From contig NZ_MTPX02000035.1 of the NCBI RefSeq assembly GCF_002154335.2, forward strand, positions 48,140 to 112,139: 64,000 nucleotides of DNA, written 5' to 3'. The notes beneath the pieces are model-generated. The model was not told the DNA's origin. It made no database searches and saw only the letters and a program-made list of their open reading frames with translations. Each line of letters starts with the position of its first letter. Position 1 is the first letter of the stretch. The position numbers were made by a program, and so were the translations under genes. Positions 30,319 through 42,818 of the stretch are shown here, in pieces. This DNA is from Actinomyces ruminis (lineage in GTDB: Bacteria; Actinomycetota; Actinomycetes; Actinomycetales; Actinomycetaceae).

Positions 30319-31089
30319 TCACACGACGTCCCGGCGCAGTCCGGCGCGCAGCCGGGTGACGGCGTGCCGGGTGGCAGCCAGGCCGACTCCCGCCCACACG
30401 AGCGCGACCAGCAGGTCGTGGGCCAGAAGCGGTACGACGTCATCGGCCCCCGAGTCGAGGACTGTCACGGTGCCGCTTAGCGGCACTATCCCGCCGAGCA
30501 CGCGCAGCCATGCCGGGCACAGTGACAGCGGCACAATCACACCGGCCAGCAGCGGCAGGAAGGTGGAGACAATGGTCGCGCCCAGGTAGGGGTCGGGTAG
30601 GTCGACTCCGATGCCTGCTGCGCCGACCCCCAGCAGCAGCCCACAGACGACGGCGATAGGCGCCAGGGCGATGACCCGCCCCAGCATGGCGGCGTCATGG
30701 GCGGGGGAGAGGACGAACACCGCGCCGATGGCGGCGGCCCCGGTGAGCACGGCCAGCAGCGCGGGCACGACCGCGACTGCCAGCCAGTAGGCCAGGTCCG
30801 CACGGCGGCGCGTGTGTACCTCCTGGAAGACGCCCAGGTTGCGGTCGGTGGCGACGGTGCCTACAACCCCGGCGCACACGGAGCTCGCCAGGGCCACCAG
30901 CGCGGCGGCGTAGCCGGTGCGCACCAGGTTGGGTGCGGACAGGTCTGCGCCCAGCAGGACGTCGTAGATGATGCTCAGCAGCGGCAGCACCAGCAGCGTC
31001 ACTACGGCTGTGCCTAATGTGGCGAAGGCAGTTGATGACGCCCACGTCACGCGCACCCCCGAGGCCAGGCGCCGGATGAACAGCTCCAT
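30319..31089 (-). CDS. ABC-2 type permease, second subunit
   Basis: 256 residues from ATG 31089, which overlaps the preceding permease stop by one base. Six hydrophobic segments are visible, such as LGTAVVTLLVLPLLSIIYDV and ALVWAGVGLAA, in the layout of ABC-2 exporters for peptides or drugs. It is the last gene of the peptide-TPR-ABC cassette and ends before the hairpin at 30221. Confidence 0.78.
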   Translation of the reverse strand: MELFIRRLASGVRVTWASSTAFATLGTAVVTLLVLPLLSIIYDVLLGADLSAPNLVRTGYAAALVALASSVCAGVVGTVATDRNLGVFQEVHTRRRADLAYWLAVAVVPALLAVLTGAAAIGAVFVLSPAHDAAMLGRVIALAPIAVVCGLLLGVGAAGIGVDLPDPYLGATIVSTFLPLLAGVIVPLSLCPAWLRVLGGIVPLSGTVTVLDSGADDVVPLLAHDLLVALVWAGVGLAATRHAVTRLRAGLRRDVV

Positions 31090-31843
31090 CAGATCACCTC
31101 CAGGGTGCCAGCGCGCGTGGCTAGCCACAGCGCCCGCCGCCCCAGCAGTGCTGCCAGGCCCAGCCAGGCGGCCACGCACACGCACCAGCCGACCACGTCC
31201 GCGGGGCATACAGCGCGCCCCAGCAGCATGTCGAAGGGCACAGACAGGGGCAGGAATCGGCTGATCCCGGCCAGCCAGGACGGCGGCGCGGTGGAGGTGA
31301 ACAGGATGCCGGAGGCGATGAACACCGGCACCAGCAGCAACTCCTCGTAGGCGATCGCGTTGGGCGTGAGCACGAACAGCGCCGCGATCACGAGGCTCAG
31401 GGCCAGGCAGCCCGCCAGCAGTAGGAGCGCAGCCGCCACCATGCGCCCGGCCCCCATCCACCCGGGGACGGTGAAGTCCACCGATCCGGAGGCCACTGCC
31501 CACGTGCACCAGGCCACCGGTAGTGCCGCCATCCCGAAGGAGCCGGCGGCACAGACGACGGCCGCTAGAGACCGTAGAGCGCCGATCGGCGCCATCACCA
31601 GGTGCGCGAGAGTCCCCTTGTGCCGCTCGAAGCCGATGATGCCCGCGGCGCAGGTAGCGGTGGCCCACATGCCGATCACGCCGCCACGCACCCAGCCCTG
31701 GGTGGGGGTGATCCCGCCCCAGGCGCGGGCAGCGAGGAACTGCACCAGCGTTGTGGCGATGGTGGTGAAGACCATTAGCTGGATGAAGTAGGGGACGGAC
31801 ATGAACTGGCGTACGTGGAAGGCCGTCATGCGCAGTTGCCGAA

Positions 31844-31847
<4 letters not shown>
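31089..31847 (-). CDS. ABC-2 type permease, first subunit
   Basis: 252 residues with about six membrane segments (VPYFIQLMVFTTIATTLVQF, LALSLVIAALFVLT). FERHKGTLAHLVMAPIG is the amphipathic segment usual in ABC-2 permeases. The start overlaps the ATPase stop by four bases. Two unlike permeases with one ATPase suggest a heterodimeric exporter. Confidence 0.78.
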
Positions 31848-32825
<978 letters not shown>

Positions 32826-32833
<8 letters not shown>

Positions 32834-33974
32834 TATTGTCGAATCCTCGAATTCCTATAGGATCAGACTCGCAAAGTTCAGCAATGTGTTCCGCGTCGTC
32901 AAACAAGCGCCGCTTGTACAGGCACGCAGTCACAATTTCTCGTGACGCTCGGATGCCCTGAGTCGAGCCAATTTGATAGTAGCGCCAAAAAGCGTCCGAA
33001 GCATGCCGTGCCGCAGCATCGTAGCGTCCGTCAAGGTATAGACTGTACGCATATTCGCCCATCGCTTCCGGGAGATATTCAAATGCCTGTCGCCTTGTTG
33101 TTTCCAGATTCGTCTTGAGGATCTTGCTAGCTTCGGCATTGTTTGAGGAAAACGCCTTAATCTGAGCGGCATTGATTGCTACTTGACTACGGTAGCGACC
33201 AGCTCTCGACATTAGCTCAATGTCACCCGATGCGTTGCGCATAAACGAGACCAAGTGCTCATCGGCGCTCCGCAGTGCAGACTCCGGATCCCTGTCCCGC
33301 AACCGTGAATAGGCTAGCGCCACGAGATTATACATGATTGCGAGGTCCAGCTGGCCCTCTAAAGTTCCAGAATCTACGTATGCCTTTTCGGCATGAAATA
33401 AGCGTCTAAGTCCAGCCTCGAAAGACGATTGACGTTTGATTTCGAATGTAGCGGCGCGGTGTTGGGCCGCGTAGCGGTCGGTCTTAGAGTTTGTGCACAT
33501 CGTGGCGGTTGCGAAGTACTCTAGGGCGTCGTGGTTGCCTAGCGCCCCAGCAATTACCCCACTGTAAATAAGCAACCGATAATCATTGGACCCTATTACG
33601 TCGGCCTTGCGTGCCGTGATCGCCTGAAATGCGCTGGCGTAATCGCCGAAAAACAGCGTTACCGCGTCGAGTCGCTCGGCGAGGCTGGTCAGTTCGGAAG
33701 CGACAAGGTAGTCGCGAATATCGACCGGATTTAATGGCGTCATACCGGCGATCTTTATATGTGTCGAATAAAAGACTGCTGGGTCTGGCGCGAAGCGAAT
33801 TCCTAAATCTGTTACGTAGAGAGGGGCTGCTACGGTCCTGACGGGAGGGGGTGTGTGGCCCAATAGAAGAGCGGATGTGACGTTGTAGCGTTCAGCGAAC
33901 GCCGGAGAAGTTGGACGTCCGTTGATCCGATCTAGCAATTCGTCCAAATGTTCGATGAGGTAATCGGTATCCAT
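32826..33974 (-). CDS. TPR-like helical protein of unknown function
   Basis: ATG 33974 gives 382 residues (MDTDYLIEHLDELLDR). The sequence is almost wholly helical, with repeated 30-40 residue helix pairs from about residue 120, for example EYAYSLYLDGRYDAAARHAS and YNLVALAYSRLRD, which look like degenerate TPR repeats. No helix-turn-helix is obvious in the first 60 residues. GC is much lower than in the ABC genes downstream. It lies between the tiny peptide gene and the exporter, as peptide-sensing TPR proteins often do. Sensor, immunity or maturation roles are all possible. Confidence 0.6.
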
Positions 33975-34021
33975 CAGGTATCGACCATGTCCTTCCCCGG
34001 CGTTCGCCTGCGTTGTTGACG

Positions 34022-34135
34022 TCAGCGTGCTACCGGAACTATGTGGTTCCACACCATCGTCATGTCGCCGAACATAGCGGATCTGGACTCGCTAATGGTT
34101 GCAGTGATCGTGCGTGCCTTATCGTAAGAGGTCAT
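34022..34135 (-). CDS. Small peptide, 37 residues
   Basis: A strong GAAGGAG site lies seven bases before ATG 34135. The frame encodes 37 residues beginning MTSYDKARTITATISE and ending MVWNHIVPVAR, followed by TGA. It lies 47 bases upstream of the TPR gene on the same strand. The charged N-terminal half and hydrophobic C-terminal end suggest a leader plus core, or a signalling peptide, exported by the ABC-2 transporter of the operon. There are no Cys residues, so it is not a lanthipeptide. No homology is claimed. Confidence 0.5.
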   Translation of the reverse strand: MTSYDKARTITATISESRSAMFGDMTMVWNHIVPVAR

Positions 34136-34163
34136 GTGTAGAGCTCCTTCAGATTGTCAGGGT

Positions 34164-34218
34164 ATTGCTAGTGATAGCTAGCAATCGCATCTTCCTGCGA
34201 GGAATCGCAATGTGTCAA
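34164..34218 (-). promoter_or_regulatory. Promoter and inverted repeat before the small peptide
   Basis: On the minus strand a consensus TTGACA occurs at 34218-34213. Farther downstream lies a perfect inverted repeat with arms ATTGCTAG and CTAGCAAT and a six-base spacer (34185-34164), ending 29 bases before the peptide start. The -10 is not clear (GAAGAT is the best hexamer). The repeat could be an operator overlapping the transcription start. Confidence 0.45.
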
Positions 34219-34608
34219 GGGAGTCCGTATAGTGGATAAATAGATGGAGGCTCTTTGTTTGTTAGTAGTTGCGTATGACTGTATCGCTTGGCACGGTGAT
34301 AGCTCGTCCCCTCCGGGTGTGGTGGAGCTCGATTGCGAAAGGGGAACGAGCGTTTCTCGCCAGGAAGCCCCCGAGCTGGCCAGAATTGGTGTGATGACCT
34401 GGGAAGGCCCAGGACAATGCAGGGCGGTGCCGCATGCGCACTACACCCGCTCCGCATCTGTTTGTTCCCGCATTGTCGCGCAGATCTGGGTGGGCATGTC
34501 AAGCCCCGGGTTGCCCAGCTCCTCGGCGATCCTGCAGGTTCGCCCGTTACTTTGTTGGTGGTTCCGGGTTGTCCGGGGCCGGGCCAGCCGCTTCCGGCAC
34601 GGGTTGTC
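34219..34608. other. Non-coding stretch between peptide promoter and ISL3 remnant
   Basis: About 390 bases with open frames on both strands but no recognisable protein, no good ribosome site and mixed composition. It is probably junk left by insertion-sequence activity. Confidence 0.4.
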
Positions 34609-34734
34609 GGCTCTTCGCGTTTGAGGGTGTGGTGGTGGGGTAGCGCGGGGTGCGCGTGTCGGGGTGGTGGGTGTGGGTCGAGGTCCCCGATGATTGATGG
34701 GCTACTAAACACGACCGATCACAAAGACCTCGAC

Positions 34735-35279
34735 ATGACCGAGACTACCTTCACTGCCCCTGACCTTGCTAGCTTCCTAGGCCAGAGGCGCCCTGGGACT
34801 GACAGCCACCGGCGTGTGCCTGGAGCAGGAGCGGGCGCTGGTGGAGTGCCGTCTGGAAGCCTCGGAGGAGGATGCGTTCTGCGGGGCCGAGGGCGCCTCG
34901 GTGGGGACCGCGGCCCGGCGCCTGGCGCATGTTCCGGTGGGCTGGCGGCCAACCCACTTGCTGGTGCGGCTGCGCCGGTGGCGCTGCCAGGGCTGCGAAC
35001 GCGTGCGGGTGGCAGGATGCCTCTCGACCCGCCGCCAAGCGGGCTGTGTTGACTCGGGCGGCCGTGGACTGGGGCCTGCGGGCTGTGGGGGTGGACTTCA
35101 TGTCCATCTCGCGCGTAGCAGCAGCTCCGGGGGTGTCGTGGGACACCGCCAACGGCGCGGTCCTGGAGCACGCTAAGAACACGCTCCTGAAGGACCCAGA
35201 CCGTTTGAAGGGTGTAGAGGTCATAGGGGTGGACGGGCACGTCTGGCGGCACACCCGCAAGGGCGACCGGTACGTCACC
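34735..35279 (+). pseudogene. ISL3-family transposase, truncated and frameshifted
   Basis: ATG 34735 begins MTETTFTAPDLASFLG, then the frame shifts and continues ALGLTATGVCLEQERALVE. A Cys-containing N-terminal region (RWRCQGCERV), a helix-turn-helix region (SISRVAAAPGVSWDTA) and the start of the catalytic domain (VIGVDGHVWRHT) remain. The reading is cut at the IS3 boundary near 35280. Confidence 0.75.
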
Positions 35280-35332
35280 GTGAACTGCACCGGGTTTGAT
35301 GGAGGCAGTGAATACACGGAAGGATCACTGTC

Positions 35333-35659
35333 ATGAGTGCTCAGAGGAAGTACCCCGAGGAGCTGCGGGAGCGGGCCACCAGGATGGCTGTGATGGCTGT
35401 GGAGGCCCGCCGGGACCCCGAGCGGTCTAAGGGAGCGATCCGCAGGATCGCCGATGAGCTGGGTGCCCCGCCCCGAGGCGCTGCGTACCTGGGACACAGG
35501 AAGGCCGAGGTTGACGCGGCTGCCAGGCCGGGGACCACCAGCGAGGATGCCGAGCGGATCAGACAGCTGGAGGCCGACAAGCCGCGAGCTGCGCAGGGCG
35601 AACGCCATCTTGAGGAGTGCGTCGGCTTTTTTCGCGGCCGGTGCCCGCAGCGCCCGTCC

Positions 35660-35672
<13 letters not shown>
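35333..35672 (+). pseudogene. IS3 orfA (helix-turn-helix transposase subunit), frameshifted
   Basis: Starts MSAQRKYPEELRERATRMAV and, after a frame change near 35460, ends with RELRRANAILRSASAFFAA, the leucine-zipper end typical of IS3 OrfA. It would bind the element ends. Confidence 0.75.
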
Positions 35673-36712
<1,040 letters not shown>

Positions 36713-37010
36713 AATACACCCTCCACAAAACCCAGGGCTTGACACACCCCCCCGGGGTTAGCCTGCTGGACCATCGCCCTGACTTTCCCGCATCACACCA
36801 GCCAAAACCCTGATCCGAAGCACCACATTCACGCCGACACTCGTAGAGGCAGGGGCGGGGGAACGGCAAAGTGCGGCTAGCCGGGGCGGCCTCGCCGGTG
36901 CCCTCGCCTCGTACCCCTTGGTGGGGCCGCGGAGTTTGAGTGTACGGCGCCCGCCATGACTTGGTGTTGTGGTCTCTGTGGGAATGCTGCCGCTGTGGAA
37001 GTATGGGCGC

Positions 37011-37621
37011 ATGAGCGACCGCAGCCGTTGGATCGTGCCCATCGCCCTCGGGGCCGCTGGTATCGCCTATGTGAATGGGCGCCTGCGTCCGCGCGGCGAC
37101 GACGCAGAGCCCCTACCCGGAGACGAACTCCTGCCCGACGCCGAGATCGTCGAGACGCACGAGACGGTGCTGCAGGCGCCTGTGGCCGACGTATGGCCCT
37201 GGCTGGTCCAGATGGGCTATGGGCGTGGCGGTTTCTACAGCTTCGACGTGCTTGAGCGGTTGGCCGGAGTGAGCATTTCCAATGCGGATGTGATCAACCC
37301 GGCGTGGCAGAACCTCACCGAGGGCGAAGTGGTGCACCTAGCCGAAGAGGTCGCCTGGTGGTCGTGCGTGCGGAGCCGGAGCGCTGCCTGGTCCTGTCAT
37401 CCAAGGGCGGCCGTGCGCCCGCTGAGGCAGGTATGGATTTCGACTTCACTTGGGCATTCGTCCTCACCCCGACGGGACTGCATGCCTGCCGTCTAACGGT
37501 GCGTGAGCGGTACATGCCCTACACGCTGGCCGCGTACCGAATGGTGCGGGCCGTTCGCCCGGTGGCCCGGCTCATGACACACGGCATGCTTCACGGCCTG
37601 CGGCGTCGTACCCGGGGCTGA
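37011..37621 (+). CDS. SRPBCC-like protein with N-terminal membrane segment (one frameshift)
   Basis: ATG 37011; about 203 residues after a one-base loss near 37355. A short hydrophobic N-terminus (WIVPIALGAAGIAYVNG) precedes a START/SRPBCC-like fold with ETVLQAPVADVWPWLVQMG and GGFYSFDVLERLAG. The C-terminal part shows FDFTWAFVLTPTG. These folds bind lipids or hydrophobic ligands; the ligand here is unknown. It is a stand-alone gene. Confidence 0.68.
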
Positions 37622-37776
37622 GGCGAGGGCCGTGACGAGGATCATCGGTGCGCCGACTCAGAACATATCCCGGCGCTGCCGGAGCGGCCGGGCCCGTGCT
37701 TACACCCCCTCTACCGCCAGCGTGATGCACGCCATAGAATCGCCGTGGTGTTGCCCGTACTCCCTGAGGAGAAACC

Positions 37777-38066
37777 ATGAAGATCCTGCACTCACAGTTC
37801 ACCGCCAAGCCCGGTTACGAGGATGAGGTCGCCAGATGATCTGCGACTTCGGTGAGAAGGTCCGCACCGAGCCCGGCAACCGCGTCTTCGACGTCTACCG
37901 CCACAGCGACGACCCCGCGAAGTTCTTCGTTATGGAGGCCTACGTGGACGAGGAGGCCTTCCAGACCCACCTGGGCATGCCCTACGGCGGCCCCTTCAAC
38001 GCCCGCCTGGAGGAGCGCATCGAGGAGCCGCACTCGGTGCTGACCTTCCTGGATCAGATCGGCTGA
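37777..38066 (+). CDS. Putative quinol monooxygenase, ABM domain (one frameshift)
   Basis: ATG 37777 with GAGGAGAAACC upstream; about 96 residues after correcting a one-base loss near 37834. MKILHSQFTAKPGYEDEV is the first strand of an ABM dimeric alpha-beta barrel, and FFVMEAYVDEEAFQTHLG carries the conserved His. The family is related to YgiN and oxidises small quinols or shields against them. A strong terminator follows. Confidence 0.78.
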
Positions 38067-38092
38067 GACCGTCTGCGCCGCCGGAACGGGCG

Positions 38093-38125
38093 GGGCCGTC
38101 AACCACCGCCGGTGGTTGACGGCCC
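38093..38125 (+). terminator. Intrinsic terminator after the ABM gene
   Basis: A perfect 15-bp stem (GGGCCGTCAACCACC with its complement) closes a three-base loop and is followed by TGTTCTTGATG. It lies 27 bases after the stop and can also serve the convergent gene at 38195. Confidence 0.75.
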
Positions 38126-38194
38126 TGTTCTTGATGGGCCCGCGGCGATCTGGCGTCGGGCCAGGAGCCGACCTACCTGCGCGGGCTGTCCTGA

Positions 38195-39487
38195 TCAGAG
38201 GTTGGGGCCGGCCGCGCCCTCGTTGACCCGCTCGGCGAGGATGCGGGCGAAGGTCGAGGCCGAGGCGTCGCCCGTCGACAGGTAGTTCTTGACGGCCTTG
38301 AAGAAGCCGTCCTGCATCGCCGGGGAGATCACCTCGCCGTAGGAGATCGCATTGAGCACCGTCTGACTGCGCAGGTCTTCGGCGGCTTGCTGCTGGTAGG
38401 GGGTGAGCGTGGAGACGTCGGCGTCATTGCGCACCGGCACGCAGCCCTTCACCTCGCATACGGCGGTCTGCACCTGCGGGTCGAGCACGGTGCTTAGGAA
38501 GGCGTCGGCATCCTCACCGTTCGCCGACGTCGAGGAGCGGACAAAGGTGTCCACCACGATCAGGAAGGTTCCCTCGGTGCCCGGGAAGACCACCGAGGAG
38601 ACGGGTGATTCCCCGGTGGTGGATCCGGCCAGCGCCTCGGACTCGGTCAGGGCGCCGTCGTTCATCTGGTAGAAGCCGCACTCGCCGTCCGCCAGCCGGC
38701 CGGCCGCCTCATCCCAGGTGCGGTCGGCGTCGTCGGGATCGGTGTAATCCATGAGCTTCCCGAAGGTCTCCAGGGCGTCGGTCACCTGCTGACCGGACCA
38801 GTCGAAGCGGTCTGCCTCGATCTGGGCCCATCCCTCCTCGCCGACGGTGGCCAGCAGCACGGACTCGAACAGGCCCGCCGTGGTGATGGAGTCGGCGCCG
38901 CCGATACACAGCGGCGTGGTCCCCTGCTCCTGCAGGGTGTCCAGGTCGGCGAGCAGATCGTCGAGGGAGTAGCCCGACCCCGGCTCGTCAATGCCCGCCT
39001 GCCGCAGCACGTCGCGGTTGAACATGAGGATGTTCGCCCGGTGCACGGACAGTGGGGCCGCGTACTGGCTGGAACCCACCGTGACCGAGGCGAGGATCTC
39101 TTCGGGGAGCTGGGCGGTGACCTCATCGGTGAACAGGGAGGACACATCGCCGACGACGCCGGCGTCCCGCCAGGCTGTGACGTTCCCGGCCGTCAGCGAC
39201 TGCCACACGTCGGGGGCGTCGCCGCGGGCGATGCGGGAGGCCAGGGTCACGTGGGCCTGGGAGCCGGCACCGCCGACGACGGCCAACTGGTCCACGGAGA
39301 CGTCGGAGTTGCGCTCCTGGTAGGCGTCGACGAGCGTGTCCAGGGCGACGGACTCCGACGCGGAGGTCCACCAGGACAGCACCTCGATGGAGTCGGACGG
39401 GGCGGAGGAGCCCCCACAGGCGGTCAGGGCGAGGGCGGTGCTGGCCGCCGCGATCAGGGCGGCGGCGCGTTTTCTCAGGGAAGTCAT
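38195..39487 (-). CDS. Extracellular sugar-binding lipoprotein (ABC SBP family 1)
   Basis: 430 residues. The signal ends in a lipobox LTAC, so the protein is anchored outside. The mature protein has IEVLSWWTSASESVALDTL and GDAPDVWQS, typical of family 1 carbohydrate binders. The start overlaps the stop of the upstream FucP-type permease gene (ATGA), but no ABC permease or ATPase is adjacent. It may feed a distant ABC system or work with the MFS partner. Confidence 0.85.
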   Translation of the reverse strand: MTSLRKRAAALIAAASTALALTACGGSSAPSDSIEVLSWWTSASESVALDTLVDAYQERNSDVSVDQLAVVGGAGSQAHVTLASRIARGDAPDVWQSLTAGNVTAWRDAGVVGDVSSLFTDEVTAQLPEEILASVTVGSSQYAAPLSVHRANILMFNRDVLRQAGIDEPGSGYSLDDLLADLDTLQEQGTTPLCIGGADSITTAGLFESVLLATVGEEGWAQIEADRFDWSGQQVTDALETFGKLMDYTDPDDADRTWDEAAGRLADGECGFYQMNDGALTESEALAGSTTGESPVSSVVFPGTEGTFLIVVDTFVRSSTSANGEDADAFLSTVLDPQVQTAVCEVKGCVPVRNDADVSTLTPYQQQAAEDLRSQTVLNAISYGEVISPAMQDGFFKAVKNYLSTGDASASTFARILAERVNEGAAGPNL

Positions 39488-40865
39488 GACTGGGCCTTCC
39501 TTCCGGAGACTGTGCTGGCTGAGGCCGTGCCGGAGGCCGTGTCCGACGCCGCAGCAGCGGTGGCTGTTTGGGTGGGCGCGCGCAGGTCGTAGATCGCGTA
39601 GGCGGTGACCATGGCGAAGCACGCCGCCGGAACGATGAATGAGGTGGACGCGCTGGTGGCGTCCATTACTCGGCCCTGGACCATCGGCATGATCGCCCCG
39701 CCGACGATCGCCATGACTAGGCCGGCGGCGCCGAACTTGGTGGCGTCCCCGAGTCCGGAAAGAGCCACGCCGTAGATCGTGGGGAACATCAGCGACAGGC
39801 AGAAGGACGCGGAGATAATGGCGATGACACCGGTGATGTCGGGGCGCAACGAGGCGTAGATGCACAGGCCCACGGCGATCGCTCCCAGCACCGCCATCAC
39901 CTTGGTGGCTCGGATGCGGGCGATGACGGCGGTCATGAGGAAGCGGGCGATCAGGAAGACGATCAGGCTGATCTGCAGCATCTGCGAGCCCAGCTGCAGG
40001 GAGCCGTTCAGTGCCTGCTGGGTGTACTGGATGATGTAGGTCCAGCAGCACACCTGGGCGGCCACGTCGAAGAACTGGGCGATCACCCCGTAGCGGTAGC
40101 GCTTGGAGCGCCACAGGGTGGCCAGCGGACTGGCCGGCCGCGCGGCGTCGTCCTCCACCACGGCGGTGGGCGGCGCCTTCTGCACGAAGATGATGACCAG
40201 GATGATGGCCAGCAGGACGCCGAGCCCGATGTAGGGGCCAGTGACGGCGCGCAGCTGCTCGGCGCGGATGGCCCGCTCGGTCTCGGGGCTGACGTCGGCC
40301 AGGTTCACCGGGGTGTCGAGCTTGGGGAGGATGAGGGTGGAGGCGATCAACACGCCGATGTTGGTGCCCAGTGGGTTGAAGGCCTGGGCGAGGTTCAGCC
40401 GCCGGGTGGAGGTCTCCTCCGGCCCCAGGGAGATGACATAGGGGCTGGCGGAGGTCTCCAGCAGCGAGCAGCCGGCGGCGATGGCGAACAGGGCGGCCAG
40501 GAAGGCCCCGTAGGTCATCACCTGAGAGGCGGGCCAGAAGCCGAAGGCACCCAGGGAGGCGAGGGCCAGGCCGGAGACCATGCCCGCCTTGTAGCCCCAG
40601 CGGGAGTTGATCAGGCCGCGGGGATCGCCAGCAGGAAGTAGGCGCCGTAGTAGGCCATTTGCACCAGCGACGCCTGGAAGGAGGACATGTCGAAGATGCG
40701 CTTGAACCCGGAGACCATGGGGGTGGTCAGGTCCGCGGCGATACCCCAGGCGGTGAAGCAGCCGATGACCGCGACCAGGAGCATGGTGGCGCCCGGATAC
40801 AGGATCTTGGTGGAGGCGGGGGATGCGGACTTGTTTGATTCGTTCGTTTCGGGCAGGGCCGTCAT
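39484..40865 (-). CDS. FucP-family sugar MFS permease (one frameshift)
   Basis: About 460 residues after correcting a one-base loss near 40618. Segments CFTAWGIAADLTTPMVSGFK, CSLLETSASPYVISLG and NLAQAFNPLGTNIG mark the fucose-permease branch of the MFS. The C-terminal tail is Ala/Thr-rich. It overlaps the sugar-binding lipoprotein gene. The promoter region shares a 13-mer with the GH3 promoter. Confidence 0.82.
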
Positions 40866-40945
40866 AGGAGCTCCCGGATCGGCGGTGATGCGGTCTGCGT
40901 CGGGGTGAGGTGTGGAGGTGGGTGGCGGGGCGGTTCGACAGGGGA

Positions 40946-40958
40946 GTGACCACCAAGT
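40946..40958. promoter_or_regulatory. Shared 13-mer upstream of the FucP-type permease
   Basis: GTGACCACCAAGT lies 80 bases upstream of the permease start and matches 12 of 13 bases with 23431-23443 in the GH3/TetR promoter. Only one half of the GH3 inverted repeat is present here. Confidence 0.35.
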
Positions 40959-41055
40959 GTGACCTGAACCATATCATGCATGTGTGGCGGTGGTGCGCTT
41001 TCGCCCACGGGGAATGGTGCTCGCAGCGCGTCGGGGCGACGGCTACAGTTGATTC

Positions 41056-41445
41056 GTGGACATTCTGGTGCTAATCGCCTCCTACCTCGCGCAGGCCGTC
41101 TCCTGGATCTGGCGGGCCGCGCAGTTCACCGCCGTGGGCCTGGGCATCTGGGCGCTCATCGACACCCTCACCCATGACCCGTCGCACTTCATCGCGGCCG
41201 GCAAGCGCACCAAGGGCTTCTGGCTCGGTGCCAACGCCGCCGGCGTCGCCGTGGTCCTGCTGATGGGGGCGACCTCCATGCTGGGCCTGCTCGGCGTGGT
41301 CGCCAACGCCGTCTACCTGGCCGACGTCCGTCCCGCCCTGCGGTACTACGCGCCGGTGCGGGTGCGCTCCTCGATCCGCTTCCCCGGCAACGGCCGCGGA
41401 TCTCGGGGCGGTCGGGGTCCGCGCGACTGGACTCCCGGCCGCTGA
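41056..41445 (+). CDS. DUF2516 membrane protein
   Basis: GTG 41056 gives 129 residues. Two or three hydrophobic segments ([38 protein letters not shown]) and the motif [14 protein letters not shown] are typical of this actinobacterial family. Function unknown. Its stop overlaps the dtd start (TGATG). Confidence 0.82.
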   Translation: MDILVLIASYLAQAVSWIWRAAQFTAVGLGIWALIDTLTHDPSHFIAAGKRTKGFWLGANAAGVAVVLLMGATSMLGLLGVVANAVYLADVRPALRYYAPVRVRSSIRFPGNGRGSRGGRGPRDWTPGR

Positions 41446-41900
41446 TGCGCGCCGTCTTGCAGCGCGTCCACCGGGCGGCGGTGCGCGTTGACGGCGAGGT
41501 GGTCGGTGCCATCGACCGCCCCGGGCTGTTGGCCCTGGTCGGCGTCACTCACAGCGACGGTCCCGCGCAGGTGGCCACCGTGGCCCGCAAGATCGCCGAG
41601 CTGCGGCTCTTCGACGGCCCCGGCGACGACGACGGCGCCCCGGGCCAGGAGGTCTCGATCACCGACCTGGGGGCGCCGGTGCTGGTTGTCTCCCAGTTCA
41701 CCCTATACGCCGACGTGCGCAAGGGACGCCGCCCCTCCTGGAACGGTGCGGCTCCGGGTGAGGTGGCCGAACCGTTGGTGGAGGCAGTCATTGCCGAACT
41801 ACGCGGCCGCGGCCTGGAGGTGGCCACCGGCAGCTTCGGCGCCCATATGGACATCGACGCCGAATTGGATGGTCCGGTCACCATCCTCGTCGAGGCCTGA
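41445..41900 (+). CDS. dtd: D-aminoacyl-tRNA deacylase
   Basis: 151 residues starting [18 protein letters not shown]. The catalytic motif [10 protein letters not shown] and the C-terminal [18 protein letters not shown], equivalent to the Gly-cisPro-type loop, are intact. It removes D-amino acids and stray glycine from tRNA. Coupled on both sides by TGATG overlaps. Confidence 0.93.
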   Translation: MRAVLQRVHRAAVRVDGEVVGAIDRPGLLALVGVTHSDGPAQVATVARKIAELRLFDGPGDDDGAPGQEVSITDLGAPVLVVSQFTLYADVRKGRRPSWNGAAPGEVAEPLVEAVIAELRGRGLEVATGSFGAHMDIDAELDGPVTILVEA

Positions 41901-42609
41901 TGCCGAGGGCGGAGGTGCGGGAGGCACAGGGTCCCCTGCTGGCAAGGCTCGTCCCGCCGTCGGTGATTGTCGCCGAGGCGCGACACGACATCGACGCTCC
42001 GCTGCTGCCGGCGGAGTGTGCCCATATCTCGGGTGCCTCGGTGCGTCGTCGCGCTGAGTTCACCACGGTGCGCCACCTGGCCGGGCGGGCGCTGGCAGAA
42101 CTGGGGGTGGCCCGGCCCGCCATGGTGCCGGGGCCGATGGGGGAGCCCACCTGGCCCGACGGCGTCGTCGGTTCACTGACCACTGTGCGGGTTACCGGGC
42201 GGCCGCGGTCGCCCGCGCGAGCCAGGTGGTCGCGCTCGGCATCGACGCCGAACCGAACCGGCCGCTCGCACGCGGCGTGCTGGAACGGATCGGCTCCCCG
42301 ACGGAGCGGGAGAACGTTGACGAGCTGGCCGCGACGTTGCCGGACGTGGCCGGGGACCGGCTGCTGTTCAGCATCAAGGAGGCGGTTTACAAGGCCTGCT
42401 TTCCCCAGGCGCGCCACCCCCTGCGCTTCGCGGACGCCGTCGTGGACATCCGGCTCGACGGCACCTTCGCGACCCGGCTCGCGGCGGGAACCGACGACAA
42501 TGCCGACGGCGCGGATCCGACCGGCCGCTGGGCCGCGGACCGGGGCCTGCTGGTCAGCGCCGTCGTGGTGATTGGTTCACCGTACAGGGACGCCCGGACA
42601 CGCCTCTAA
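41900..42609 (+). CDS. 4'-Phosphopantetheinyl transferase, EntD/Sfp type (one frameshift)
   Basis: About 236 residues after restoring one C near 42182, where SLTHCAGY is split. ALGIDAE carries the metal-binding Asp/Glu and FSIKEAVYKACFP is the family FSxKEAxYK motif. It arms acyl- or peptidyl-carrier proteins with the pantetheine arm. No carrier-protein genes are in the window, so its partner is elsewhere. Confidence 0.87.
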
Positions 42610-42818
42610 TGTATTCAGGATCACCATTGGATAAGTAAAGGCTCAACTACTGCGGCGCTTTCGGTGAGTTTTCGAGTGTGCTCTGGTATTACCTGCTCCG
42701 TGGTTCTGCGGAATATCGGGGCGTCGGCGCGCGGGCGGGTCTGGTCGCCGGCAAATCCGGGTGTTACCCTTGAAATTGCGCGGAATTATGTGTGCGCCGA
42801 GTTCAAGGAGGAACCGGT

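Noticed and set aside
34244..34624. Open frames between the peptide promoter and ISL3 remnant
   Set aside because: They overlap on both strands, lack ribosome sites and domains, and have unstructured composition.
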